7,435 nucleotides of DNA from Tannerella sp. Lineage in GTDB: Bacteria > Bacteroidota > Bacteroidia > Bacteroidales > Tannerellaceae. The translations under genes and the position numbers were made by a program. Below, one piece after another: positions 1-6,009 of this stretch. The stretch spans positions 1 to 7,435 of the forward strand of contig JAISEZ010000110.1 in the NCBI GenBank assembly GCA_031263835.1, written 5' to 3'. A model generated the notes under the pieces. That model saw nothing but the letters and a program-made list of their open reading frames with translations. It was not told where the DNA came from and did not search any database. Each line of letters opens with the position of its first letter. Position 1 is the first letter of the stretch.

Positions 1-83
1 CACGAAACAAAGCAATCCGGAAAATTTCGCTACTGGCTGGTGGCCAGACCCGTGTCGCTAACCCGGCGTCGACCTGCAATGTG

Positions 84-91
84 CAAATATA
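84..91 (-). promoter_or_regulatory. possible Bacteroidetes -7 promoter box reading leftward out of the window
   Basis: Read on the minus strand this is TATATTTG, a full match to the Bacteroidetes housekeeping sigma -7 consensus TAnnTTTG. The surroundings (ATATATTTGCACATTG) resemble the box just before the alpha-galactosidase gene (ATATATTTGCGCAATG). No TTTG -33 box is seen at the usual distance. The box lies just after the stop of the large glycosidase-like gene, so it would drive a gene beyond the left edge. No minus-strand ATG occurs in positions 1-83, so any leader is at least about 75 nt. That stretch holds only a small 5-bp hairpin (33-47, CTGGC/GCCAG) and otherwise nothing I recognise. 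Confidence 0.3.
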
Positions 92-116
92 TGCCATGCG
101 TAGCATCAGTTATTAA

Positions 117-2882
117 CTATTTATACTGTACCACAATGTCAAGTCGTCCGGTTTTGCCGGAGAGATCGATGGTTTCGTCCGCAACGTCAAATGCTTTATG
201 GGCTTTACCGTTGACGGTCACGCTCCTGATCGCTTTCTTCGCGGGTACGCGCAGCCTCAGCGAGATGCCGGAAGCGGCGCCGGCGCGTTCGGGCAGCTGT
301 ACCGTAGCAACTACCCTGCCCCTGTCCAGTTCGGAATCAATGGTATAATCCAGTTTCCCGAACATCGTCGGCGCATCGGCCACTTTGATGCGTTTGCCGT
401 GTTCCAGCCATGCACGCGGCGTAGAGTAGGCCAGGTGCAGCCGGTCGGGCAGTCCGCTACGGTCTTCCGGCTCGGTAATCAGCATCAGCCTTAGCGCCAT
501 CAGGAACCACGCATTGTTGAAAGAGGTAGGGCTTAGATAGGAGGTACGGTAGTATTCGCCCGGATAAGTCCCCATTGTATCGCCTTCGCCCGATATAAAG
601 GTTTTGCGCGTCATGCCGTGCGCCAGCTTGCCGTAAAATGAGAGTACCATCCGGTCGGGGTCGTCCATCAGTGCAAGGATGCGCGCCAGCCCCAGGCCGT
701 AGATATTGTCCACTCCGGGTGTCCGGTAGCCGGGCAACCCGTCGGGACGGTAGCCTCCGATGGGAACGGGGTAGTAATTAAACCGCACCATACCGAGGAA
801 CAACCCTCCGTAATCCTTCAGGTACCTGTAATAACCGGGTAACAGTTCGGGATCCAGGAATCCGGCATTAACCACGTACGGAAAACACAGATTCCAGTAG
901 GACCCGTAGCGCGTTTCCGTGATCACGGGATAAGGCTCCGGCTTCTCTTTGGTAAACAGTTCCGTCGGGATAAAAACGCTGCCGTCGGGCAAGACGGTTT
1001 TGCTTTTGTTCACGGCGTCTGTCAGGCGGGATTTCAGCGTGGCGGCCAGGGCGAGGTATTTTTCTCCCTCCGCATGGCCGAGCGATTGGAGGATATACGC
1101 CATATCCCTCATTCCGCGCCATGCCACCGCCTGATGGTGCAGATAGACCAGCCGGGTATCGATATCGCCCGAAAAAACCTGCTTGTCCAGCACGCCGTCA
1201 TTGCCCGGTTTATTCATTTGAAGCTCGTATTCCGCCATGCTGCTGATGAAATGCTGTTTATTGCGGCGGATGAACGCTGTATCTCCCGAAATATGGTAAT
1301 ACTGGGCGGCATGGCTCAGCTGTTCCCCTGTTTCCCAATTCCGGTAATTTCTTGTCGGATGAGCGAGAAGCGTTTGCTGAATGGCTTTCTGCCGGTCGAG
1401 GTATCCGTGCCAGCCGATGACACAGGCGGCGTCGGGTCCTTCGACATGGAAATAATCCTGATATGCGTTGCCGATGCTGAACAGGTATCCCAGGTACATG
1501 TTCTGTATCAGCAGGTTTTTCCGGGCATGATTGACCGGCTCTTCCGGCACTTCAAAGGCGGCGCTTCTGGCCAGTTCGCCGTCCCAGTAATCTTTCAGTT
1601 CCGCTTTTTCCATCTCATAGTATAGGGAGTCTAAAACGGCTATCCGGCAATGGGAAGAGGGATGGAGCAAACGGGCAAGGTACAGTTGCCGGTCGCCGCC
1701 GCTGATGTCCAGCTCGCAGGTAAGCCGGTTGCCGTCCGTCAAGACGGCGTCCCCCGGCGATGATACCAGCGCCCTTACCCTGCCGTCGGCCTGCGTCACT
1801 GTGTTGCCGTGAAGGCTCAGACTTTCGCCGGAAAAGTGGAACACCACCTTTACGTTGCTCGGACGGGCGTTTTGACGCACCGTTATTTTCACAAAACTCA
1901 CCAGTTCGGTCGTGCCGTAACTGTAGTCGGCGAAAGATTCCTGCCTGTATTTCACGCCCGAAACGTCCGTGTATTCATTCACCAGCACCGGATAATATCC
2001 GCCCTCAAGGTATTCCTGCGCCAGACGCGCTTCGGCGTAGCCATACCGTTCCCGGCCCGTTTCGCCGACAAAGACGGTCGTTTTGGCTCCGGTGGATACC
2101 TGCGAAATGATTTGGCTGCCGTCGCCCACATGCAGGGCTACGGCGCCGAACCCCGAAGGGCCGTTCGGTCGACCGAAGGGGATATAATATACGCCCGACT
2201 CGGTAAGGCGCGAACCTACTAATTTCAACGGCATCAGGAAGTCCTTCGTATTATCGAAGGTAGGGCCTTCCGGACGGGCAAGCAGCTGTTCGCCCCAAAG
2301 ATCGGGATTAGACCCGAGCGCCTCATTCAACGCCTGTTCATAGCCGGCAGGAAACTGTTTCCGTTCGTCAAATCCGAGATCGGCCGGCGGATCGCCCTCC
2401 CATGCGCCGAAGACAAGCTCATGCGCCAGATCGTAGGACACAGGCCCCTGCACATCAAAACCCTGTATCTCCTCCGCGTCGGAAGCAGCCCTTGCCACCG
2501 CCCCGCGCACGGTAGCCGGTTCGCCCTGAAAAACCCGCAGACGGTAAACCGCCCCTTTCTCCAGATAGACATCGGAAGGAAAGTAAATACGCTGACGGCC
2601 TTCCGTCTTTCCCGGAACGACGCCCATGGCGACGACACGTCCTTCGCGGACAATCTGGGCGGCGATGACGCCGGCGGCTTCCTGCTGTATCCAGATATAG
2701 GCTTCCTCGAGTTTGGAATCCTTCGCAACGAAATCCGTCATGGCCAAATCTATGTCATTGCTTATCTGAGAAAATATTACGGGCGGTTCGGCCGGCGGAT
2801 AAACCGTCCTGACCTCCTGTGCACGGATGCCGGTACAGAACAGAAGTATCCACAAGTTTCCCAGCAGTTTCACGGGAATCAT
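117..2882 (-). CDS. secreted six-hairpin glycosidase-like protein (921 aa)
   Basis: This is probably an exported carbohydrate-active enzyme; the substrate cannot be told. The chosen ATG at 2882 gives a clean signal peptide (MIPVKLLGNLWILLFCTGIRA, cleavage before QEV, about residue 22). Residues ~25-430 are beta-rich. Residues ~433-800 are rich in Trp, Tyr and paired helices typical of (alpha/alpha)6 toroid enzymes, with conspicuous conserved-looking stretches NWETGEQL (~515), ETRYGSYWNL (~656), GYRTPGVDNIYGLGLARIL (~719) and GEGDTMGTYPGEYYRTSY (~765). Residues ~815-921 form a C-terminal beta-sandwich with LRLRVP and SVTVNGK, as seen after the toroid in several six-hairpin glycosidases. The reading frame stays open upstream to a GTG at 3086, but that extension looks like a relic of another gene and would bury the signal peptide. 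There is no Shine-Dalgarno, which is normal for the phylum. No convincing promoter is seen. The fold assignment is inference from composition and motifs; I did not assign a CAZy family. It is divergent from the GH110 gene. Confidence 0.75.
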   Translation of the reverse strand: MIPVKLLGNLWILLFCTGIRAQEVRTVYPPAEPPVIFSQISNDIDLAMTDFVAKDSKLEEAYIWIQQEAAGVIAAQIVREGRVVAMGVVPGKTEGRQRIYFPSDVYLEKGAVYRLRVFQGEPATVRGAVARAASDAEEIQGFDVQGPVSYDLAHELVFGAWEGDPPADLGFDERKQFPAGYEQALNEALGSNPDLWGEQLLARPEGPTFDNTKDFLMPLKLVGSRLTESGVYYIPFGRPNGPSGFGAVALHVGDGSQIISQVSTGAKTTVFVGETGRERYGYAEARLAQEYLEGGYYPVLVNEYTDVSGVKYRQESFADYSYGTTELVSFVKITVRQNARPSNVKVVFHFSGESLSLHGNTVTQADGRVRALVSSPGDAVLTDGNRLTCELDISGGDRQLYLARLLHPSSHCRIAVLDSLYYEMEKAELKDYWDGELARSAAFEVPEEPVNHARKNLLIQNMYLGYLFSIGNAYQDYFHVEGPDAACVIGWHGYLDRQKAIQQTLLAHPTRNYRNWETGEQLSHAAQYYHISGDTAFIRRNKQHFISSMAEYELQMNKPGNDGVLDKQVFSGDIDTRLVYLHHQAVAWRGMRDMAYILQSLGHAEGEKYLALAATLKSRLTDAVNKSKTVLPDGSVFIPTELFTKEKPEPYPVITETRYGSYWNLCFPYVVNAGFLDPELLPGYYRYLKDYGGLFLGMVRFNYYPVPIGGYRPDGLPGYRTPGVDNIYGLGLARILALMDDPDRMVLSFYGKLAHGMTRKTFISGEGDTMGTYPGEYYRTSYLSPTSFNNAWFLMALRLMLITEPEDRSGLPDRLHLAYSTPRAWLEHGKRIKVADAPTMFGKLDYTIDSELDRGRVVATVQLPERAGAASGISLRLRVPAKKAIRSVTVNGKAHKAFDVADETIDLSGKTGRLDIVVQYK

Positions 2883-2918
2883 TCGCCATGCGGACGAAAA
2901 ATTGCTTACGGACGCTCC

Positions 2919-3026
2919 TTCGGGACTTGCCTGGTCGCAAAACCGGAATTGACCGGAATAAAGAGGATGGGGATTATTCCTGCCTTTTACCCATTCATTC
3001 CACCCGGTGAAAAACACAAATACACT
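2919..3026 (-). pseudogene. relic of the 3' part of a glycosidase-like gene (TGWNEW motif)
   Basis: In frame with and just upstream of the 921-aa protein, the minus strand encodes FVFFTGWNEWVKGR, then, 12 residues on, RFCDQASPEG. From memory, TGWNEW followed some residues later by F-x-D-Q-x-x-x-E is a hallmark near the C-terminus of certain Bacteroidetes TIM-barrel glycosidase-like proteins, where it continues into an S-R-D-I-E-P type stretch. Here the likeness ends after SPE. On the other side nothing similar is visible before the IS fragment. The stretch therefore looks like about 35 codons left from a neighbouring gene that once preceded the 921-aa gene in the same direction. The alternative is that it is a true N-terminal extension read from the GTG at 3086 or ATG at 3074. 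Confidence 0.4.
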
Positions 3027-3120
3027 ATAAACCACTCGCTTTTTCACGAAAAATTTAAATAAATATCGTTCCATATTATCTTTCACTACTGACCGACAAA
3101 AAAATCCGATTCACTTCTCC

Positions 3121-3151
3121 AAAAAAATGGGCGATCCGTTAAGAATCGCCC
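3121..3151 (-). terminator. terminator-shaped hairpin pointing toward the 921-aa gene
   Basis: On the minus strand a perfect 7-bp stem (GGGCGAT / ATCGCCC) with a 9-nt loop is followed by A and then seven T. This is the form of an intrinsic terminator for transcription moving leftward. It sits just outside the transposase promoter and may belong to the left end of the insertion sequence. It would block minus-strand read-through into the 921-aa gene. Function is inferred from shape only. Confidence 0.5.
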
Positions 3152-3160
3152 GAAAAATTG

Positions 3161-3168
3161 TACTTTTG
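3161..3168 (+). promoter_or_regulatory. -7 promoter box of the transposase remnant
   Basis: TACTTTTG fits the Bacteroidetes -7 consensus TAnnTTTG and lies 25 bp upstream of the transposase ATG, giving a short leader of roughly 20 nt. No TTTG -33 box stands out, though CGTTA lies near the expected place. Confidence 0.5.
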
Positions 3169-3193
3169 CAATTGTATAATAAATTATACGACG

Positions 3194-3433
3194 ATGGGCA
3201 AAGATAGTACAAAAAATTTAGTCGGTCAGCCGATCTTCAAACAAATAATCAAACTGATACCCAAAGAGAAGTTTGAGGGGTTGGCAATCAAATGCGGCAG
3301 CGACCGGTATTACAAAAGATTTTTCAGTTGGGAGCAGTTGATAACCATGCTTTTTGGGATATTTTCCCGTTGCGATTCGATGGGGGAAGTCTGTGACGGG
3401 AGGCCGATACCCAACGGGGGCCCGGAATTATAA
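3194..3433 (+). pseudogene. IS4-family transposase, N-terminal fragment (DUF4372 domain), truncated
   Basis: The fragment opens with MGKDSTKNLVGQPIFKQIIK and continues through FEGLAIKCGSDRYYKRFFSWEQLITMLFGIF to SRCDSMGEVCDG. This is the N-terminal DUF4372-type domain that precedes the DDE catalytic core in many Bacteroidetes IS4-family transposases. Family members run to roughly 350-450 residues; this one diverges after about residue 70 (RPIPNGGPEL) and stops at 79 residues, so the whole catalytic domain is missing and the protein cannot transpose. The ATG at 3194 is preferred over the in-frame ATG at 3158 because the latter lies before the promoter box. No right-hand IS end is seen, and the next feature is an unrelated inverted-repeat cassette, so a deletion or later insertion probably removed the remainder. 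Confidence 0.75.
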
Positions 3434-3443
3434 ATTATGAATT

Positions 3444-3603
3444 ATGCGAATCAGTAGTTAATAGATAGTAGAATGTATACATTCGTTCATATACAAAATC
3501 AAATGGTTCCGGCAGATGCAGCGCCTGTTGTCGTTTCCCGATATGGAGATGTGCGGCTTTTCCGCCGGCTGCCTCCTACTAACTACTAACTACTGATTCG
3601 CAT
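3444..3603. repeat. 160-bp cassette bounded by 17-bp perfect inverted repeats
   Basis: The left arm ATGCGAATCAGTAGTTA (3444-3460) is the exact reverse complement of 3587-3603. Three of the next four outward base pairs also match (20/21 overall). The arms contain TAG-rich spacer sequence that recurs between the two genes at the right end of the window. The interior (3461-3586) has no recognisable gene. On the minus strand it is open for 46 codons (3575 to the stop at 3435) without a start, and on the plus strand there is a 38-codon frame from 3473. It could be a small mobile cassette, a deletion derivative, or a long hairpin. Confidence 0.6.
3576..3598. repeat. 23-bp dispersed direct repeat, copy 1
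   Basis: It begins CTACTAAC and ends TACTGATT and is identical to 7236-7258. Its core is a 7-bp period (ACTAACT). Read on the minus strand it carries TAG stops in more than one frame. This copy forms most of the right arm of the 160-bp inverted-repeat cassette. Confidence 0.8.
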
Positions 3604-3606
3604 TAT

Positions 3607-3992
3607 TAACTCATGTTACGCAAATCAGTCAAAGTCTCGTCCCCATCGGGGAAAAGTTTTCCCCTGAAGGGGAAAGGTCTTCCCCCGTCGGGAAAAGGTC
3701 TTCCCCCATCGGGAAAAAGTCTTCCCCCATCGGGGAAAGGTCTTCCCCCATCGGGAAAAAGTCTTCCCCCATCGGGGAAAAGTCTTCCCCCCTCGGGAAA
3801 AAGTCTTCCCCTATCGGGGAAAAGTTTTCCCCCATCGGGAAAAAGTCTTCCCCTATCGGGGAAAAGTTTTCCCCCATCGGGGAAAGGTCTTCCCCCATCG
3901 GGAAAAAGTCTTCCCCTATCGGGGAAAGGTCTTTTCCCGTCAGGAAAAGGTCTCCTCCCTGCGGGACTCCGACCGGCGCGTAACATGAGTTA
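3607..3992. repeat. 386-bp cassette bounded by 15-bp perfect inverted repeats
   Basis: TAACTCATGTTACGC at 3607-3621 is the exact reverse complement of 3978-3992. Between the arms lies almost nothing but the 21-bp tandem array. The left arm begins only three bases after the end of the neighbouring 160-bp cassette, and the right arm ends 16 bases before the GH110 start codon. No clear target-site duplication is visible. The arrangement suggests a non-autonomous mobile unit or a structured insertion, but no transposase with matching ends is present in the window. Confidence 0.65.
3648..3962. repeat. tandem array: 15 copies of a 21-bp self-complementary unit
   Basis: The unit is GGGGAAAAGTCTTCCCC followed by a four-base joint, usually CATC or TATC. 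All 15 copies keep the 21-bp period with no insertion or deletion. Each unit has a GGGAA/TTCCC inner palindrome (the GTTTT variants pair 8 bp). Most joints also pair TTCCC of one unit with GGGAA of the next, so two hairpin registers compete. Variation is nearly all transitions at a few sites (AGT/GGT, CTT/TTT, CCA/CTA). End units are degenerate, and a partial copy (3631-3647) lies to the left. Units at 3795-3836 and 3837-3878 are an exact 42-bp duplication, showing that it grows by pairs. Because 21 is a multiple of three, several frames are open right through; the plus frame reads PSGKSLP repeats. No start context or domain supports a real protein, so I treat it as non-coding. Function unknown. 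Confidence 0.9.
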
Positions 3993-3996
3993 TTAA

Positions 3997-4004
3997 TATA
4001 TTTG
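3997..4004 (+). promoter_or_regulatory. -7 promoter box of the GH110 gene, almost touching the ATG
   Basis: TATATTTG matches TAnnTTTG exactly. Its last base is only four bases before the ATG at 4009, so transcription would be expected to start at about the start codon and give a leaderless or near-leaderless mRNA. The position where a TTTG -33 box should lie falls in the GC-rich end of the repeat cassette and does not match. The true promoter could instead lie upstream of the array, with the array transcribed as a leader. Confidence 0.4.
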
Positions 4005-4008
4005 CGCA

Positions 4009-5850
4009 ATGAAAAGTAGACTTTTTTTTCTTGGATGCCTGTTGTTCATGAGTATGACGGCAAGCGCCCGGCAGACGCTTCGCATCACCGATTTCGGAGC
4101 CGTGCCGGACAGTTGGAATGATGTGTTGCCGGCGGTCAGACAGGCCATACAGGCCTGCAGTGCAGCCGATGAGACGGTGATTGAATTTCCGAAGGGACGG
4201 TATGATTTCTGGCCGTCCCGTTGTACTGACGGTCGGGCCGTGATGATCGGCTTTGATTTGAAACGTCTGAAAAACATCACGGTCGAAGGAAACGGATCGG
4301 AATTTGTTTTCCATGGAAACATGCAAATCGCCCTGATAGATTCATGTGAAAACATTGTGTTCCGGAATTTCTCGGTCGACTGGGACAGGCCGTACATCTC
4401 GCAGGCGGAGGTTGTGCAGGCTACCGACGAATATCTGGATTTGAAAATAGACAGGCGGCAGTATCCGTATCATATCGAAAAAGACCGTATCTTCTTCACC
4501 GGCGAGGGCTGGAAGTTGCCGGTCACGCTGGCATACAACAACCTGTACGACGGAGAGCGGAAAGAAATCGTCCCGCAGACGTGGGACAATCCGCTGGGGA
4601 ATATCTTTGACCAAAAGGCCGAAGAACGCGGCGGGGACATTGTCCGCTTCCGGGGACAGCCGAAGATGAAACCCGACAAAGGCACGTATGTTACGCTGTT
4701 CCATGCGCGCTATTTGACCAACGGTATTCAGATACGGCACAGCAAGAATACACTGCTGAAAGACCTGACCGTCTATCATGCCCTGAGCCACGGCGTGCTG
4801 GGCGAAATGAGCGAGAATATCACGCTGGACAACACCTCCATGACCGCTAACGAAGCAAAAGGGCGCGTATTCAGTATTGTCGCCGACGCGTCGCATTTCA
4901 TCAACTGCAAAGGCGTAATCAAGATAGAGAATTGCGCCCACACCGGCCAGGGCGATGACTTCATCAATGTGCACGGACGCAATGTGGTGATTCGGGAAAT
5001 ACGCGACGCCCGGACGATTGAAGTAAAGGCCGACGGTCGCTACAACCTGCCCGGTGATGAAGTCTGGTTTCTCAATCGCGAAACGGCACAGCGCGGTGAA
5101 ATCCGGACGGTCGAATCCATCACGCCCGTATCCGGGGAAAATGAACCTGCAGGGTTCCGGATTGCTTTCACGGAAGCGCTGCCCGGGGGAACGAAAGCCG
5201 GTGATTTTGTGGAAAGCAAAACGTGGACAGCCTCGCTGGAACTGCGAAACTGCAGGATACTGAAGAAACACCGTGCGCGCGGAATTTTGGTGACGACGCC
5301 CGGGGACGTCATCATCGAAAACAACTATTTCCGCACGGCAGGTACAGCCATTCTGCTTGAAGGCGACATCGATCACTGGTTTGAATCCGGAGCAAATACA
5401 AACGTTCAGATACGCAACAACGTGTTTGAAGACTGCCTGACTTCGGGCAACAGGAGCGGGAATCGCTGGGAGTGGGGCGAAGCGGTGATTACGATTACGC
5501 CGTCGCACCGGCCGTTAAGCGAAAAGACCGAGCCTTATCACAGGCATGTCGTGATTCGCAACAACGTATTCAAAGTCTTCGATGCGCCTCTGGTTCATGC
5601 GCGTTCGGTCAGGGGATTGCAATTTGTCGAAAACGAAGTGATAAAAACGGATACCTACCCGCCCTATACGTGGCAAAAATCCGCTTTTCTGCTGGACGGT
5701 TGCCGGGAGACGCTGATTCGCGACAACAGGATTGACGACCGTTATATTACACGCGACATCCTGATTGAACACATGCGAAAATCCGATGTGAAAGCGGACA
5801 GGATATTCAAAATTGATTTTGTCAAGGGCGTAAATACATATCTAAATTAA
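4009..5850 (+). CDS. glaB: alpha-1,3-galactosidase, glycoside hydrolase family 110, secreted (613 aa)
   Basis: The enzyme removes terminal alpha-1,3-linked galactose from host-type glycans such as blood group B and linear alpha-Gal structures; GH110 is an inverting, right-handed parallel beta-helix family. The signal peptide is MKSRLFFLGCLLFMSMTASA (cleavage about residue 20, before RQT). ITDFGAVPDSWNDVLPAVRQA (27-46) and FPKGRYDFWP (60-69) are the typical opening of GH110 and related beta-helix enzymes. Helix coils follow with repeated Asn-rich turns (ENIVFRNFSVDW 114-125, ENITLDNTSM 269-278, VVIRNNVF 514-521). D293 (ADASH) and D316/D317 (GQGDDF) have the spacing of the three catalytic Asp residues I recall for a studied marine GH110 enzyme (321, 344, 345). 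Length is normal and the frame is intact. An in-frame TAA at 3994 fixes 4009 as the earliest start; later ATGs would lose the signal peptide. The B-type assignment (linear and branched substrates) is by overall resemblance. It is monocistronic in view and convergent with the methyltransferase gene. Confidence 0.9.
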   Translation: MKSRLFFLGCLLFMSMTASARQTLRITDFGAVPDSWNDVLPAVRQAIQACSAADETVIEFPKGRYDFWPSRCTDGRAVMIGFDLKRLKNITVEGNGSEFVFHGNMQIALIDSCENIVFRNFSVDWDRPYISQAEVVQATDEYLDLKIDRRQYPYHIEKDRIFFTGEGWKLPVTLAYNNLYDGERKEIVPQTWDNPLGNIFDQKAEERGGDIVRFRGQPKMKPDKGTYVTLFHARYLTNGIQIRHSKNTLLKDLTVYHALSHGVLGEMSENITLDNTSMTANEAKGRVFSIVADASHFINCKGVIKIENCAHTGQGDDFINVHGRNVVIREIRDARTIEVKADGRYNLPGDEVWFLNRETAQRGEIRTVESITPVSGENEPAGFRIAFTEALPGGTKAGDFVESKTWTASLELRNCRILKKHRARGILVTTPGDVIIENNYFRTAGTAILLEGDIDHWFESGANTNVQIRNNVFEDCLTSGNRSGNRWEWGEAVITITPSHRPLSEKTEPYHRHVVIRNNVFKVFDAPLVHARSVRGLQFVENEVIKTDTYPPYTWQKSAFLLDGCRETLIRDNRIDDRYITRDILIEHMRKSDVKADRIFKIDFVKGVNTYLN

Positions 5851-5962
5851 ATAAACGATGAGCATCTGAAAAACTTTTTTTTCTAAATGTCTCGCCGACA
5901 TCGAATGTGCGGATAGTACCTGAGTAGTTACTTTATTTTTTATCTTCATGCACAAAGCCATG

Positions 5963-6009
5963 CCGCGAACAGTATAGTTGTTAGTAGACAACAATTATAC
6001 CGTACGCGG
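5963..6009. terminator. 19-bp imperfect hairpin between convergent genes
   Basis: The left arm (5963-5981, CCGCGAACAGTATAGTTGT) pairs with the right arm (5991-6009) at 16 of 19 positions plus one G-T pair, around a 9-nt loop. It lies in the 144-bp gap after the GH110 stop and overlaps the last codons and TAA of the methyltransferase gene. Its place suggests a two-way terminator or mRNA 3'-end protection. No long T tract follows on either strand, so intrinsic termination is uncertain. An 8-T run at 5875-5882 closer to the GH110 stop lacks a good stem. Confidence 0.4.

Noticed and set aside
20..80. Riboswitch-like leader, because AACCCGG and GGCC blocks recall the SAM riboswitch
   Set aside because: The order and spacing of the core helices do not match, the likeness is on the strand opposite to the possible promoter at 84-91, and only a 5-bp hairpin is convincing.
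40..348. Plus-strand 102-codon frame near the left edge
   Set aside because: Most of it overlaps the well-supported C-terminal beta-sandwich of the minus-strand glycosidase-like protein, and its product has no recognisable features.
3631..3970. CRISPR array
   Set aside because: Repeats of 21 bp follow each other directly with no unique spacers, and no cas gene is in view.
4009..4044. Lipoprotein signal (F-L-G-C near residue 10) in the GH110 protein
   Set aside because: The cysteine comes too early and the hydrophobic stretch continues past it to a normal ASA cleavage site.
4342..5508. 388-codon open frame on the minus strand
   Set aside because: It lies entirely inside the GH110 gene, has no recognisable domain, and is a frame shadow of GC-rich coding sequence.
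5858..5882. Intrinsic terminator just after the GH110 gene (8-T run)
   Set aside because: The only stem before the T run is 4 bp with a 2-nt loop and is separated from it, so it does not meet the usual form.
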